Source: Secundilactobacillus silagincola
GTDB taxonomy: Bacteria > Bacillota > Bacilli > Lactobacillales > Lactobacillaceae
DNA: 64,000 bases
Assembly (NCBI RefSeq): GCF_002583405.1
Contig: NZ_BCMJ01000007.1
Location: 1-64,000 of the forward strand
Direction of reading: 5' to 3'
In this document: positions 7,620 to 17,142 of the stretch, piece after piece
Layout: the number at the start of each line of letters is the position of its first letter
Position numbering within the stretch: the stretch's first letter is position 1
The notes under the pieces: generated by a model
What the model saw: the letters and a program-made list of their open reading frames with translations, nothing else
What the model was told of the DNA's origin: nothing
The model's database searches: none
Program-made: the position numbers and the translations under genes

Positions 7620-9092
7620 ATGGCAAAGCAGTATCCAGACGATAGCACAACGTTGCATACGGATGCGTATGAATTAAGCATGATTCAAACTTATTTTGAG
7701 GAAGGAATTCAAAATAAGCAAGCTATTTTCGAAGTTTACTTTCGCGATATGCCTTTTAAAAACGGGTTTGCCGTTTTTGCCGGATTGGAACATATCATCC
7801 ATTATATCGAAAATTTACACTTTTCAAAAACAGATATCGAATACTTAAAAGAAGCAACAGATTATTCACCTGAATTAATCCAATATTTAACTGACTTCAA
7901 GTTTAAAGGAACGATTCGGTCCGTCGCAGAAGGTGAACTCGTTTATAGTAACGAACCCATGCTGCAAGTGGAAGGGCCATTGGCTGATTGCCAACTGATT
8001 GAAACTGCGGTGCTGAATATTGTCAACTACCAGACACTCATTGCCACTAAGGCTGCTAGAATTCGTTCAGTTGCCGGTAATGACGGTATCATGGAATTTG
8101 GTTCACGGCGGGCACAGGAATTTGACGCCGCCATTTGGGGAACTCGTGCAGCCTACATCGGTGGTTTTGATGCGACATCCAATGTTCGTGCCGGAAAGAT
8201 ATTTGGAATTCCGCTTAGTGGGACGCATGCACATTCGCTAGTACAAACCTATGGTAACGATTATGATGCCTTTCGGGCCTACGCTGAGACGCATGAAGAC
8301 TGTGTGTTCTTAGTTGATACCTACGATACCATTAAAAGCGGGGTACCAAGTGCTATTCGAGTAGCTAATGAAATGGGCGATAAAATCAATTTCTTGGGTG
8401 TTCGGATTGATTCCGGTGATATGGCTTACCTGTCGAAACGGGTCCGCGAACAGTTAGATGAAGCTGGGTATCCGGATGCTAAGATTTATGCTTCCAACGA
8501 TTTAGACGAAAAGACCATTATGTCGCTGAAGATGCAACGGGCCAAGATCGATGTTTGGGGTGTTGGCACGAAGTTGATCACGGCTTTTGATCAGCCAGCG
8601 CTAGGTGCCGTTTACAAAATGGTTTCCATTGAGAGAAATGGTAAGATGGAAGATACAATCAAGCTGTCTAACAATGTTGAGAAGGTTTCCACGCCTGGAC
8701 CTAAACAAGTTTGGCGAATCACAAAAAAGGACAGTGGTAAGTCTGAAGGGGATTACATCGCACTTTCGAGTGAAGACCCCCGTCACCAAGACGAGCTGTA
8801 CATGTTCCACCCTAACTACACGTACATTAATAAGACGGTCACTGACTTTGATGCTCGCCCAATCTTACAGACGATTTACGATCAGGGTCGATTAGTTTAT
8901 CAGCAGCCAGAATTGGCCGATATTAAGAGTCGTTGTTCAGAGAACTTAGAAAACCTCTGGCCAGAATACAAGCGAGATCTGAATCCGCAAAAGTATCCCG
9001 TTGATTTGTCTCAAAAATTATGGGACAACAAGATGAATTTAATTAAAAAAGTTCACGAATATGTCAAAAAAATTGATTATGATAATAAGTAA
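7620..9092 (+). CDS. pncB: Nicotinate phosphoribosyltransferase
   Basis: Converts nicotinate and PRPP to nicotinate mononucleotide with ATP hydrolysis, the entry step of NAD salvage. The protein has 490 residues, typical of the Gram-positive PncB form. The GTHAHS motif contains His203, matching the histidine phosphorylated in this family. The N-terminal LHTDAYELSM segment and the G(V/T)GT motif near residue 305 are also present. AAAGGGG precedes the ATG. nadE starts 12 nt after the stop, so the two salvage enzymes are co-expressed. Confidence 0.95.
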   Translation: MAKQYPDDSTTLHTDAYELSMIQTYFEEGIQNKQAIFEVYFRDMPFKNGFAVFAGLEHIIHYIENLHFSKTDIEYLKEATDYSPELIQYLTDFKFKGTIRSVAEGELVYSNEPMLQVEGPLADCQLIETAVLNIVNYQTLIATKAARIRSVAGNDGIMEFGSRRAQEFDAAIWGTRAAYIGGFDATSNVRAGKIFGIPLSGTHAHSLVQTYGNDYDAFRAYAETHEDCVFLVDTYDTIKSGVPSAIRVANEMGDKINFLGVRIDSGDMAYLSKRVREQLDEAGYPDAKIYASNDLDEKTIMSLKMQRAKIDVWGVGTKLITAFDQPALGAVYKMVSIERNGKMEDTIKLSNNVEKVSTPGPKQVWRITKKDSGKSEGDYIALSSEDPRHQDELYMFHPNYTYINKTVTDFDARPILQTIYDQGRLVYQQPELADIKSRCSENLENLWPEYKRDLNPQKYPVDLSQKLWDNKMNLIKKVHEYVKKIDYDNK

Positions 9093-9104
9093 GAGGATGA
9101 AGAG

Positions 9105-9929
9105 ATGAGAGAATTACAGCAACAGATTATTTCAGCTTTAAAGGTGCAACCACAAATTGATCCGGAAACGGAAATCAGACGAAGCGTTGATTTTTTAAAG
9201 GCTTATCTACAAAAGACGGGTTTAAAGACATTGGTATTAGGTATCTCTGGTGGACAGGATTCAACTTTGGCGGGCAAGTTATCTGAGATGGCAGCCATGG
9301 AACTCCGTGAAGAGACGAAGAATGATCATTATCAATTCATTGCGGTTCGATTGCCATATGGTACTCAAGCGGATGAATCCGATGCAATGGATGCAATCGA
9401 CTTTATGCAAGCTGACCGGGTCGACCGAGTTGATATTAAGCCTGCAACGGATGCAACAGTCGCTGCGGTTCAGGCAAATCAGGAACAAATTTCTGATTTT
9501 AATAAAGGCAATATTAAGGCGCGTCAACGGATGATCGCTCAATTTACGATTGCTGGCGCGAATCAGGGTGCCGTAGTGGGCACTGACCATGCCGCTGAAG
9601 CAGTAACGGGCTTCTACACTAAGTTTGGTGATGGTGCTGCTGATATTACCCCAATCTGGCGCTTAAATAAGCGTCAGGGTAAACAGTTACTTGAGGTGCT
9701 TCACGCACCTAAGCACCTGTATACCAAGGTTCCTACAGCGGATCTTGAAGAGAATCGACCATCATTACCCGATGAAGTCGCATTAGGTGTTCACTATGAT
9801 GAGATTGATGATTATTTGGAAGGTAAAACCGTTTCAGATAAAGCTGCAGAAACGATTGAGAGCTGGTATTTAAAGACCCAGCACAAACGTCACTTACCTG
9901 TGACAGTTTTCGATACTTTTTGGAAATAA
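9105..9929 (+). CDS. nadE: NH3-dependent NAD+ synthetase
   Basis: Amidates deamido-NAD to NAD with ammonia and ATP, completing the pathway begun by pncB. The protein of 274 residues has the ATP-pyrophosphatase P-loop GISGGQDST at residues 46-54 and the GTDHAAE motif near 163. There is no glutaminase domain, so ammonia rather than glutamine is the expected donor. GAGGATGAAGAG serves as ribosome binding site 12 nt after pncB. Confidence 0.95.
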   Translation: MRELQQQIISALKVQPQIDPETEIRRSVDFLKAYLQKTGLKTLVLGISGGQDSTLAGKLSEMAAMELREETKNDHYQFIAVRLPYGTQADESDAMDAIDFMQADRVDRVDIKPATDATVAAVQANQEQISDFNKGNIKARQRMIAQFTIAGANQGAVVGTDHAAEAVTGFYTKFGDGAADITPIWRLNKRQGKQLLEVLHAPKHLYTKVPTADLEENRPSLPDEVALGVHYDEIDDYLEGKTVSDKAAETIESWYLKTQHKRHLPVTVFDTFWK

Positions 9930-9952
9930 GCGACTTGTAACTGCGTGATACG

Positions 9953-10040
9953 ATGAGGGAGTAATCGGCAGAATCTTCTGTGGTCAAACCGTCAGCAAGG
10001 GGCAACTGGCTCCCGGGAAGGCCTTAATCGATGAGACTTA
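9953..10040 (+). ncRNA. yybP-ykoY manganese riboswitch
   Basis: The conserved elements of this riboswitch class occur in order: GAGGGAGTA (9955-9963), GTCAGCA (9991-9997), GGCAACTGGCTC (10001-10012), GGGAAGGCCT (10015-10024) and GAGACT (10033-10038). Members of the class bind Mn2+ and turn on export genes. It lies in the 152-nt gap between nadE and the P-type ATPase, 41 nt before the ATPase start. No classical terminator follows, so control may be at translation initiation. Confidence 0.9.
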
Positions 10041-10081
10041 TAACGAAAATACAGGTTTCATAAATGACAGGAGGATTTTAG

Positions 10082-12733
10082 ATGAAAAACAAACCCTGGT
10101 ACCAGCAGACAACGGATGAATTGTTCGCAAATTTAGAGACACAAGAACAAGGACTCACTGAGGGCGTCGTTAAAGAGCGACGTGAAAAATACGGTGAAAA
10201 TAAGTTAGCTGCCAAACGGCAAACAACAATTCTGCAAAAATTTATTGCTCAGTTTAAGGATTTCATGATCATTGTGCTGATTGTTGCTGCGTTAATTGCA
10301 GGCGCAACCGGCGAATTAGCTGATGCTTTAATTATTTTTGCGGTTGTCGTCCTAAACGCTGTTTTTGGTGTCTTTCAGGAAGCCAAAGCGGAAGATGCCA
10401 TTAACTCGTTACGTGAAATGGCTGCACCAGTGGCACACGTGGAACGTCACGGAGAAGTCATTACCGTGAAAAGTGATGAGCTTGTTCCTGGTGATATTGT
10501 CCATCTCGAAGCTGGCGACATTGTGCCAGCCGATATTCGCTTAGTGACAGCTAACGTGATGAAAGTTGAAGAAGCAGCACTAACCGGTGAGTCCGTACCG
10601 GTGAACAAAACCAGCGATGTGCTGGATGAAGATGATCTGGCGCTAGGTGACCGTGACAACATGGTCTACATGACAGCTAATATTACTACTGGTCGAGGTA
10701 CAGGAATCGTTGTGGCAACCGGTATGCAGACCGAAGTTGGTCAAATTGCTGGCATGATCGAAGAAACTAAAGAGACCAAAACACCGTTACAAGAAAACCT
10801 GAATCAGCTTGGAAAATGGCTGACAATATTAATTCTGGCAATTGCGGTGTTGGTGTTTGTGATTGGTATGGTACGTGGAGAAGAAACTCTGGTGAATATG
10901 CTGCTGACGGCCATTTCCTTGGCCGTAGCTGCAATTCCGGAGGGGATGCCAGCCATTGTGACAATCACCTTGGCGTTGGGCACACAGCGGATGGCAAAGC
11001 GTCATGCACTGATTCGTAAACTGCCAGCTGTTGAAACGCTTGGCAGCACGGATATTATTGCCTCGGATAAAACGGGTACCTTGACCCAAAATAAGATGAC
11101 TGTTGAACAGTTGTATGAAAACGGTCAGCTGGTTGATGCTAAACAGCGGAAGGTTGATTTAACAGATCCTCTGGCGTTAGCGATGATGTTAAATAATGAC
11201 AGTAAATTTACCGATGACGGTCTCGCAGGTGATCCAACAGAAACAGCTTTGATTCAGTATTATTTGGATCAAGATGAACCGGCTTCTGCGACTATTAGCA
11301 GCAATAAACGAGTTGCTGAGATTCCCTTTGATTCTGAACGAAAATTAATGTCGACGTTTAATGAAGATCAGGATGGCAAGGTGACGCAGTATACCAAGGG
11401 GGCTCCAGACCAGTTATTAAAGCGAGTTGATCGTATCTTATTGGATGGTAAGATTCGCAGCATTACTGATGCCGATAAGCAGCAGATCATGGCCATTAAC
11501 CACCAATTAGCTACTCAAGCATTACGGGTGTTAGCTTTTGCTTACAATGAGGTTGACGAGGTTCCTTCTGACTTAACCAGTGAAACTGCTGAACAGCACT
11601 TAATTTTCATTGGTTTAATCGCCATGATTGACCCCGAGCGTCCAGAAGTAGCTCAGGCAGTTGTTGAAGCACATGAAGCCGGAATTCGGCCGATTATGAT
11701 TACTGGTGACCATCGGGATACTGCCACGGCCATCGCAAAGCGGCTGGGAATTTTTGATGAAAGTAACGGTAATAATCAAGTGATTACCGGGGCCGAACTG
11801 GACAAGCTGAGTGATGATCAGTTCAATCAAACTGTTGACCAGTATTCGGTTTACGCACGAGTTGCACCAGAACATAAGGTGCGAATCGTGAATGCTTGGC
11901 AAAAGCGTGGTAAAGTGGTGGCGATGACGGGTGATGGCGTAAACGACGCGCCGGCTTTGAAGGCTGCCGACATTGGTGTTGGTATGGGAATTACTGGTAC
12001 CGAAGTTTCTAAGGGTGCCAGTGACATGGTATTGGCAGATGATAACTTCTCCACCATTGTGGTTGCGGTAGAAGAGGGACGTAAGGTCTTCGCTAACATT
12101 CAAAAAGCGCTGCAGTATCTCTTATCTGCTAACATTGGTGAAGTGCTGACGCTGTTTGTGATGACACTGTTAGGCTGGCAAATTTTAGCACCAGTGCAGA
12201 TTTTATGGATCAATCTGGTTACGGATACCTTTCCAGCCATTGCGCTTGGATTGGAACCAGCGGAACCTAATATTATGAAACGTAAACCGAGGGGCCGGTC
12301 ATCGAATTTCTTTTCTGGCGGTGTGTTTGGCAACGTCATCTATCAAGGGTTGCTAGAAGGGCTGATTACACTTGGTGTATATGGGCTTTCCATAAAGTTC
12401 CCAGTTCATGCTAGCGCGCAGTTAGCTCATGCAGATGCGTTAACGATGGCGTTTGCGACACTTGGTATGATTCAGTTGTTCCACGCCTTTAACTCTAAGT
12501 CGATTCACGAGTCAATTTTTAAAGTTGGTCTGTTTAAGAATCGTTCACTGAACTGGGCGATTCTGACGGCGTTCTTATTATTAGCGGTCACAATTGTTGT
12601 CCCTGGTTTTAATACCATTTTCCATTTGACTGAGTTGAATGGATTGCAATGGGGAATCGTCTTGGGTGCCGGTCTTTTGATGATTGCGATTGTCGAAATC
12701 GTTAAATTGGTACAGCGGCGGTTTGGAAAATAG
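10082..12733 (+). CDS. P-type cation ATPase (P2A-type), probable Mn2+/Ca2+ exporter
   Basis: An 883-residue ATP-driven cation pump in the membrane. The N-terminal cation ATPase domain is followed by TGES near residue 169. The phosphorylated aspartate is D329 in SDKTGTLTQ, and TGDGVNDAPA lies near 619. About ten hydrophobic segments are seen, including PEGMPA in the fourth. The motif set is that of calcium-type P2A pumps. The yybP-ykoY riboswitch upstream points to manganese-induced expression and hence Mn2+ (possibly also Ca2+) export, as described for riboswitch-controlled homologues in lactococci and streptococci. It is followed 11 nt later by a small unknown gene in the same operon. Confidence 0.9.
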   Translation: MKNKPWYQQTTDELFANLETQEQGLTEGVVKERREKYGENKLAAKRQTTILQKFIAQFKDFMIIVLIVAALIAGATGELADALIIFAVVVLNAVFGVFQEAKAEDAINSLREMAAPVAHVERHGEVITVKSDELVPGDIVHLEAGDIVPADIRLVTANVMKVEEAALTGESVPVNKTSDVLDEDDLALGDRDNMVYMTANITTGRGTGIVVATGMQTEVGQIAGMIEETKETKTPLQENLNQLGKWLTILILAIAVLVFVIGMVRGEETLVNMLLTAISLAVAAIPEGMPAIVTITLALGTQRMAKRHALIRKLPAVETLGSTDIIASDKTGTLTQNKMTVEQLYENGQLVDAKQRKVDLTDPLALAMMLNNDSKFTDDGLAGDPTETALIQYYLDQDEPASATISSNKRVAEIPFDSERKLMSTFNEDQDGKVTQYTKGAPDQLLKRVDRILLDGKIRSITDADKQQIMAINHQLATQALRVLAFAYNEVDEVPSDLTSETAEQHLIFIGLIAMIDPERPEVAQAVVEAHEAGIRPIMITGDHRDTATAIAKRLGIFDESNGNNQVITGAELDKLSDDQFNQTVDQYSVYARVAPEHKVRIVNAWQKRGKVVAMTGDGVNDAPALKAADIGVGMGITGTEVSKGASDMVLADDNFSTIVVAVEEGRKVFANIQKALQYLLSANIGEVLTLFVMTLLGWQILAPVQILWINLVTDTFPAIALGLEPAEPNIMKRKPRGRSSNFFSGGVFGNVIYQGLLEGLITLGVYGLSIKFPVHASAQLAHADALTMAFATLGMIQLFHAFNSKSIHESIFKVGLFKNRSLNWAILTAFLLLAVTIVVPGFNTIFHLTELNGLQWGIVLGAGLLMIAIVEIVKLVQRRFGK

Positions 12734-12744
12734 GAGGAATTTTT

Positions 12745-13179
12745 ATGAAGCCAAAAACAATGGCAAGTTATTTACCTGCTTTAAGTAAAGTAATTGAAGA
12801 TACTGAAAAAACTGGGTCGGAAATGAATCCGGATTTTGAAAAGTTGCGCAAAGCAATTGATGATGATGCAGTTGCTGATTTAGGAACGGAAACACTAACT
12901 TCGATTAAAGCAACCTTTCAAAAGGGAACGGATGCTTACACCGAAAACCTGAATCGGTTGCAGCAAGCTTCAGTACCGGTTAGAATTTTAGGTAAGCACA
13001 AGCAATTGGTAGCTGCCTATCGTAACTATTCACAGGCCTGCCAAGCAATGGTTGATGCCATTGACGCTGATGATCAGACGGTCAACGTTGAAGCTTTTAA
13101 TGATTCTGAGCATGAACAAGAAAATATGATGGGAAAAATTACTTCAGCAGCGCAACGCATTATGTCGATGGTGATGTAA
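12745..13179 (+). CDS. Unknown small helical protein in the Mn-riboswitch operon
   Basis: I do not recognise this 144-residue protein. It is soluble, mostly charged and polar, with predicted long helices and no signal peptide, transmembrane segment or cysteine. The C-terminal end is rich in Met (MMGKITSAAQRIMSMVM). The ribosome binding site GGAGG lies 11 nt after the ATPase stop, and a terminator follows at 13187-13234, so it is the second gene of the riboswitch-controlled unit. A helper or metal-homeostasis role is only an inference from that position. Confidence 0.75.
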   Translation: MKPKTMASYLPALSKVIEDTEKTGSEMNPDFEKLRKAIDDDAVADLGTETLTSIKATFQKGTDAYTENLNRLQQASVPVRILGKHKQLVAAYRNYSQACQAMVDAIDADDQTVNVEAFNDSEHEQENMMGKITSAAQRIMSMVM

Positions 13180-13186
13180 TAATATG

Positions 13187-13234
13187 AAAATAGAGCGGGT
13201 AATCGTCAGCGGGATGGTTGCTTGCTCTATTTTT
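13187..13234 (+). terminator. Terminator of the ATPase operon
   Basis: AAAATAGAGC pairs with GCTCTATTTT around a 27-nt loop, followed by T residues. Confidence 0.75.
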
Positions 13235-13257
13235 GTGCGTAGGTAAGGGTGCCTGCA

Positions 13258-13266
13258 TGGTATAAT
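13258..13266 (+). promoter_or_regulatory. Extended -10 promoter of tex
   Basis: TGGTATAAT at 13258-13266 is an extended -10 box, 29 bp before the tex start. No -35 is clear. Confidence 0.55.
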
Positions 13267-13295
13267 AAACACACTACACGTAAGGATGTTGAAGA

Positions 13296-15461
13296 ATGGA
13301 AACTGAAACCTTAACATTGATTAAACAGGCACTTCCAGCCTATAAAAGTCACCAAATTGACGTGACGTTAGATTTATTAAACGATCATAATACGGTACCG
13401 TTTATTGCGCGTTACCGTAAAGAAATGACGGGTAATCTCGATGAAGTTGAAATTCGAGAGATTCAGGATGAAGCTAATCGGATCAGTAAGTTACAGCAAC
13501 GGAAGCAAGAAGTCCTGAACCAAATTTCTGAACAAGAAAAATTGACTCCCAAACTATCCGCTGCCATTAAAGCGGCTACGCAGATGCAGCAGGTTGAAGA
13601 TTTGTATCTGCCTTATAAGCAAAAGCGTCGGACCAAGGCCACAATTGCCAAGGATGCCGGCTTGTATCCGCTGGCGCAGTGGGTACTGCAATTTAAACGC
13701 GACCCTATTGAGCCGGTGGCAAAGAGGTATATTAACGATCAGGTACCGGATATTAGCAGTGTACTAGAAGGCGTTAATGAGATTCTGGCAGAAGCCATTG
13801 GTGAGCGAGCTGAATTTCGCGAATGGGTTCGGCGCTATACGCAACGAAACGGTATTTTAACCAGTAAATTAAAGCGTAATGGACAGCAAAAGGATGAAGA
13901 TCAAGTATATAAAATATACTATGATTTTCAATCTGCTTTAAAAAAGCTGAGTCCTTACCAGACTTTGGCCATCAATCGTGGCGAAAAAGCAAGCGTGCTG
14001 ACCGTCAAGATTAACGTTGATGAACCAGCCATTGACCGCTATTTAAAATTTCAGTTGATTGGTCGTCATCAAGGACCATCGGTGACCATTGTTGAAGCAG
14101 CCTATCAAGATGCCTATAAACGGTTTATTGGCCCAGCCATTGAGCGGGAATTGAGACGATCATTGACCGAAACTGCTCAGACACACGCAATTCAGGTGTT
14201 CGGTAATAATCTGTACCACTTGTTGATGCAAGCACCACTAAAGAATCATGTTGTCATGGGGTTCGATCCAGCGTATAGAACCGGTTGTAAATTAGCTATC
14301 ATGGATGGCAATGGGAAATATTTAGCTAAACAGGTCATTTATCCGCATAAACCTGCTTCAGCTACAAAGCGGCAGCAAGCAATGCCAGCTTTTATTAAAT
14401 TATTGAATGACTACCAAGTTGATATGATTGCTATTGGTAACGGTACTGCAAGCCGGGAATCAGAACAGTTTGTGGCGGATGCTATTAAACAGGTTGATCG
14501 AGATGTCAGGTATACGATTGTCAATGAGGCGGGTGCTTCGGTTTATTCTGCCAGTGCAGTCGCTCGGGCGGAGTTTCCCGATTTTAATGTTGAAGAACGC
14601 TCGGCCGTTAGTATTGGCCGGCGTCTTCAGGATCCACTAGCCGAATTAGTTAAAATTGATCCTAAATCAATCGGCGTTGGTCAATATCAGCATGATGTTC
14701 CTGAAAGTGGCCTAGACGAGCAGCTTGCACGCGTGATTGAAACGGCCGTTAACCAGGTTGGTGTCGATTTAAATCGGGCTAGTATTGAGTTATTAGAGCA
14801 TATTTCGGGACTTTCAAAGCAGACGGCAAGTAACATCGTTGCTTATCGGGAAGAAAATGGCAGTTTTAACAGCCGTCCAGAACTAAAGAAGGTTCCCCGT
14901 CTTGGACCCAAAGCTTACGAGCAGTCGGTTGGCTTTCTAAGAATCGTTAATGGTAAAAACGTGCTGGATAACACGGATATTCATCCTGAGAGTTACCCGA
15001 TTGCCAAACGGGTGTTAACGCATTTAGGCTTAAAATTGAACCAGGTTGGTACACCAGCGGTTGCTGCTGCACTGGAAAATAGTGATGCCAATACTTTAAG
15101 TGATCAGCTAGGTGTGGGCAAAGAGACACTTCAGGATATTTTAAAAAGCTTGCAGCAGCCGGGACGGGATCGGCGTGATGAGATGCCAGCACCGATTTTG
15201 AGGACGGATGTTTTGCAAATGAGTGATTTAAAACCGGGTATGAAGCTGGAAGGTACCGTTAGAAATGTGGTGGATTTTGGTGTTTTTGTTGATATTGGCG
15301 TCAAACAAGATGGCTTGGTACACGTTTCACATCTGTCAAAATCCTATGTCAGCAGTCCAGCGAACGTTGCGTCCGTTGGGGATATTGTGACTGTTTGGGT
15401 ATTAGAGGTTGATGAACAGCGACACCGGATTCAGCTAAGTATGGTGGCACCGAATGACTGA
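13296..15461 (+). CDS. tex: Tex-family RNA-binding protein
   Basis: A 721-residue cytoplasmic nucleic acid-binding protein, conserved and implicated in transcription and, in recent work on Gram-positive homologues, in clearing collided RNA polymerase and ribosomes. The order is the family order: an N-terminal helical region, a YqgF-like RNase H fold with GFDPAYRTGCK near residue 324, helix-hairpin-helix repeats (GLSKQTASNIVAYRE near 503), and a C-terminal S1 domain (about 645-717). Its last 8 nt overlap the sprT-like gene, indicating translational coupling. Confidence 0.93.
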   Translation: METETLTLIKQALPAYKSHQIDVTLDLLNDHNTVPFIARYRKEMTGNLDEVEIREIQDEANRISKLQQRKQEVLNQISEQEKLTPKLSAAIKAATQMQQVEDLYLPYKQKRRTKATIAKDAGLYPLAQWVLQFKRDPIEPVAKRYINDQVPDISSVLEGVNEILAEAIGERAEFREWVRRYTQRNGILTSKLKRNGQQKDEDQVYKIYYDFQSALKKLSPYQTLAINRGEKASVLTVKINVDEPAIDRYLKFQLIGRHQGPSVTIVEAAYQDAYKRFIGPAIERELRRSLTETAQTHAIQVFGNNLYHLLMQAPLKNHVVMGFDPAYRTGCKLAIMDGNGKYLAKQVIYPHKPASATKRQQAMPAFIKLLNDYQVDMIAIGNGTASRESEQFVADAIKQVDRDVRYTIVNEAGASVYSASAVARAEFPDFNVEERSAVSIGRRLQDPLAELVKIDPKSIGVGQYQHDVPESGLDEQLARVIETAVNQVGVDLNRASIELLEHISGLSKQTASNIVAYREENGSFNSRPELKKVPRLGPKAYEQSVGFLRIVNGKNVLDNTDIHPESYPIAKRVLTHLGLKLNQVGTPAVAAALENSDANTLSDQLGVGKETLQDILKSLQQPGRDRRDEMPAPILRTDVLQMSDLKPGMKLEGTVRNVVDFGVFVDIGVKQDGLVHVSHLSKSYVSSPANVASVGDIVTVWVLEVDEQRHRIQLSMVAPND

Positions 15462-15915
15462 TCAGGAATTGCAGCAGCTGGTTGAACGGATTTCGCTTCA
15501 ATCATTTGGCAAACCATTTAGGCATCAGGCCGTTTTTAATCAGCGTCTAAAAACGACGGGTGGCCGGTATCATTTGCAGGATCATCACATTGATATCAAT
15601 CCACGGATGCTGACGGTGTTCGGTGAAGCTACACTAGAGGGTGTTATCAAACATGAATTAGTGCATTATCATCTTCATTTGGCCGGTCAATCTGGTCAAC
15701 ATCGCACCAAAGCGTTTAAACAATTATTACAGGCGGTTGGTGGTTTACGTTATGCGCCTCGTCAACCACGCCAGAGTAAACCCACTAAATACCTTGTTTA
15801 CCGTTGTGAAAAATGCGGTCAGCTCTATCAACGAAAACGGCGGATCAATACGCAAAAATTTGTTTGCGGTAAGTGTCGTGGTAGATTGATTTTTCAAAAG
15901 AGTGTGCTGCAATAG
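15454..15915 (+). CDS. SprT-like zinc metalloprotein
   Basis: A 153-residue protein of the SprT/YdcK group. HELVHYH at residues 67-73 is a metallopeptidase-type zinc site, and the C-terminal YRCEKCG (about 115-121) with FVCGKCRG (about 137-144) forms a zinc ribbon. Eukaryotic Spartan relatives cut DNA-protein crosslinks; the bacterial role is unproven. The start overlaps the tex stop by 8 nt and no separate ribosome binding site is needed, so tex and this gene form one unit, a linkage common in lactobacilli. Confidence 0.88.
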   Translation: MTDQELQQLVERISLQSFGKPFRHQAVFNQRLKTTGGRYHLQDHHIDINPRMLTVFGEATLEGVIKHELVHYHLHLAGQSGQHRTKAFKQLLQAVGGLRYAPRQPRQSKPTKYLVYRCEKCGQLYQRKRRINTQKFVCGKCRGRLIFQKSVLQ

Positions 15916-15938
15916 CCACCGGAAAATTATTAACAGGA

Positions 15939-15967
15939 TTGAAATTTAAATTGATGTACTTGATAAT
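15939..15967 (+). promoter_or_regulatory. Probable thrB promoter
   Basis: TTGAAA (15939-15944) and GATAAT (15962-15967) are separated by 17 bp, about 60 bp before thrB. Confidence 0.5.
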
Positions 15968-16027
15968 AGTGAATGAGAACTGAAAGTGTTCTAATCGCGT
16001 TACATTTCAGCATTGGAGGATGAGTTT

Positions 16028-16909
16028 ATGGGTAAAATTGTGATTCGGGTACCAGCGACATCGGCCAATTTAGGACCAGGATTTGATTCTATTGGGGTTG
16101 CACTGCATTTATACCTCACGGTGATCGTGGAAGAAAAAACTGAGCAGTGGCGGGTAAACCACGCTTTAGGTCCTGATGTCCCAACGGATGATCAAAATTT
16201 GATCGTTCAATCTGCGTTGAAGGTGAACCCCAACCTTCAACCGCATCAACTGACAGTGATGTCTGACATTCCAGTGGCTCGTGGCTTAGGCAGTTCTTCT
16301 ACCGCAGTGGTTGCGGGAGTTAAAATTGCGAACGAATTAGGCAAAATGGATCTTTCACTAGCTGATCAAGTGACGATAGCTGCTAAAATAGAGGGACATC
16401 CAGACAATGCTGCACCAGCTTTATTAGGTGACGTAACCATTTCTGATTTTGACGGCGAAAGCGCAACTAGCGTTAAACTGGCAATGCCAGAGGGATTAAA
16501 AATGCTGGCCTTTATCAAAAACCAGCCGTTATTGACTTCTGACAGCCGAAATGTCTTATCGGATCAGTTACCTCGTAAACAGGCGGTAATCGGAAGTAGC
16601 GTTGCTAATGTGATGGTTGCTGGTTTAGCAACTAAAAATTGGGAATTAGTTAGTCACATGATGGAACGTGATCAATTTCATGAAGCTGCCCGGACCAAAC
16701 TCGTCCCTGAACTACCAATGATTCGTGAAACGGCACACCAACTTGGTATTTACGGTACCTACTTAAGTGGCGCTGGGCCAACGATTGGGACCTTTGCTAA
16801 GGAACCGCAATTAATTGTTTTACGCCAAAAATTAATGGATAAAGATGTCAGGGGAAGTCTCCGTATTTTTGATATTGATCGTCAAGGCGCGACGGTAAAT
16901 GCGGAGTAA
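16028..16909 (+). CDS. thrB: Homoserine kinase
   Basis: Phosphorylates homoserine on the way to threonine. The 293-residue GHMP kinase has the N-terminal VPATSANLGPGFDSIG motif, the ATP-binding PVARGLGSSSTAVV loop near residue 85, and a C-terminal GAGPTIG motif near 251. GGAGG at 16015-16019 selects ATG 16028 over the in-frame TTG at 16013, which overlaps that site. Homoserine dehydrogenase and threonine synthase are not adjacent, so the pathway is split in this genome, or the gene serves a partial pathway. Confidence 0.93.
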   Translation: MGKIVIRVPATSANLGPGFDSIGVALHLYLTVIVEEKTEQWRVNHALGPDVPTDDQNLIVQSALKVNPNLQPHQLTVMSDIPVARGLGSSSTAVVAGVKIANELGKMDLSLADQVTIAAKIEGHPDNAAPALLGDVTISDFDGESATSVKLAMPEGLKMLAFIKNQPLLTSDSRNVLSDQLPRKQAVIGSSVANVMVAGLATKNWELVSHMMERDQFHEAARTKLVPELPMIRETAHQLGIYGTYLSGAGPTIGTFAKEPQLIVLRQKLMDKDVRGSLRIFDIDRQGATVNAE

Positions 16910-16933
16910 ATATAACTATTTTGCAAATAACCA

Positions 16934-16962
16934 TTGAAAACAAGTTATAATTCTGGTATATT
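16934..16962 (+). promoter_or_regulatory. tRNA-Leu promoter
   Basis: TTGAAA (16934-16939) and TATATT (16957-16962) are 17 bp apart, and a TGG extension precedes the -10. The tRNA starts 14 nt downstream. Confidence 0.7.
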
Positions 16963-16975
16963 ATTTCTTGTTGAT

Positions 16976-17060
16976 GCGGCCATGGCGGAACTGGCAGACG
17001 CGCAAGATTAAGGATCTTGTCGGGGTTTTCCCGGTGGAGGTTCGAGTCCTCTTGGCCGCA
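16976..17060 (+). tRNA. tRNA-Leu (TAA)
   Basis: An 85-nt class II tRNA. The acceptor stem GCGGCCA pairs with TGGCCGC. The anticodon arm CAAGA/TCTTG encloses loop TTAAGGA (anticodon TAA). The variable arm is long, and the T-arm is GGTTCGAGTCC. Confidence 0.96.
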
Positions 17061-17065
17061 TACGT

Positions 17066-17113
17066 AAACTCGGAATGTTTGACCAGCTTTGGTTAAATAT
17101 TTCGAGTTTTTTT
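17066..17113 (+). terminator. Terminator after tRNA-Leu
   Basis: AAACTCG pairs with CGAGTTT, with an inner TTTGACC/GGTTAAA stem, followed by a run of seven T. Confidence 0.8.
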
Positions 17114-17142
17114 GATTGAAATTTTTTCGGAGGTTAGGGTTA

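Noticed and set aside
11615-12103. Long open frame antisense to the P-type ATPase gene
   Set aside because: It is a shadow of the ATPase reading frame with no ribosome binding site or recognisable product. The same holds for other long antisense frames, such as those opposite nagA, groEL and cysS.
17116-17142. TTG 17116 as start of the HAD phosphatase
   Set aside because: The GGAGG at 17129-17133 serves ATG 17143, which puts the DVDGT motif at the usual distance from the N-terminus.
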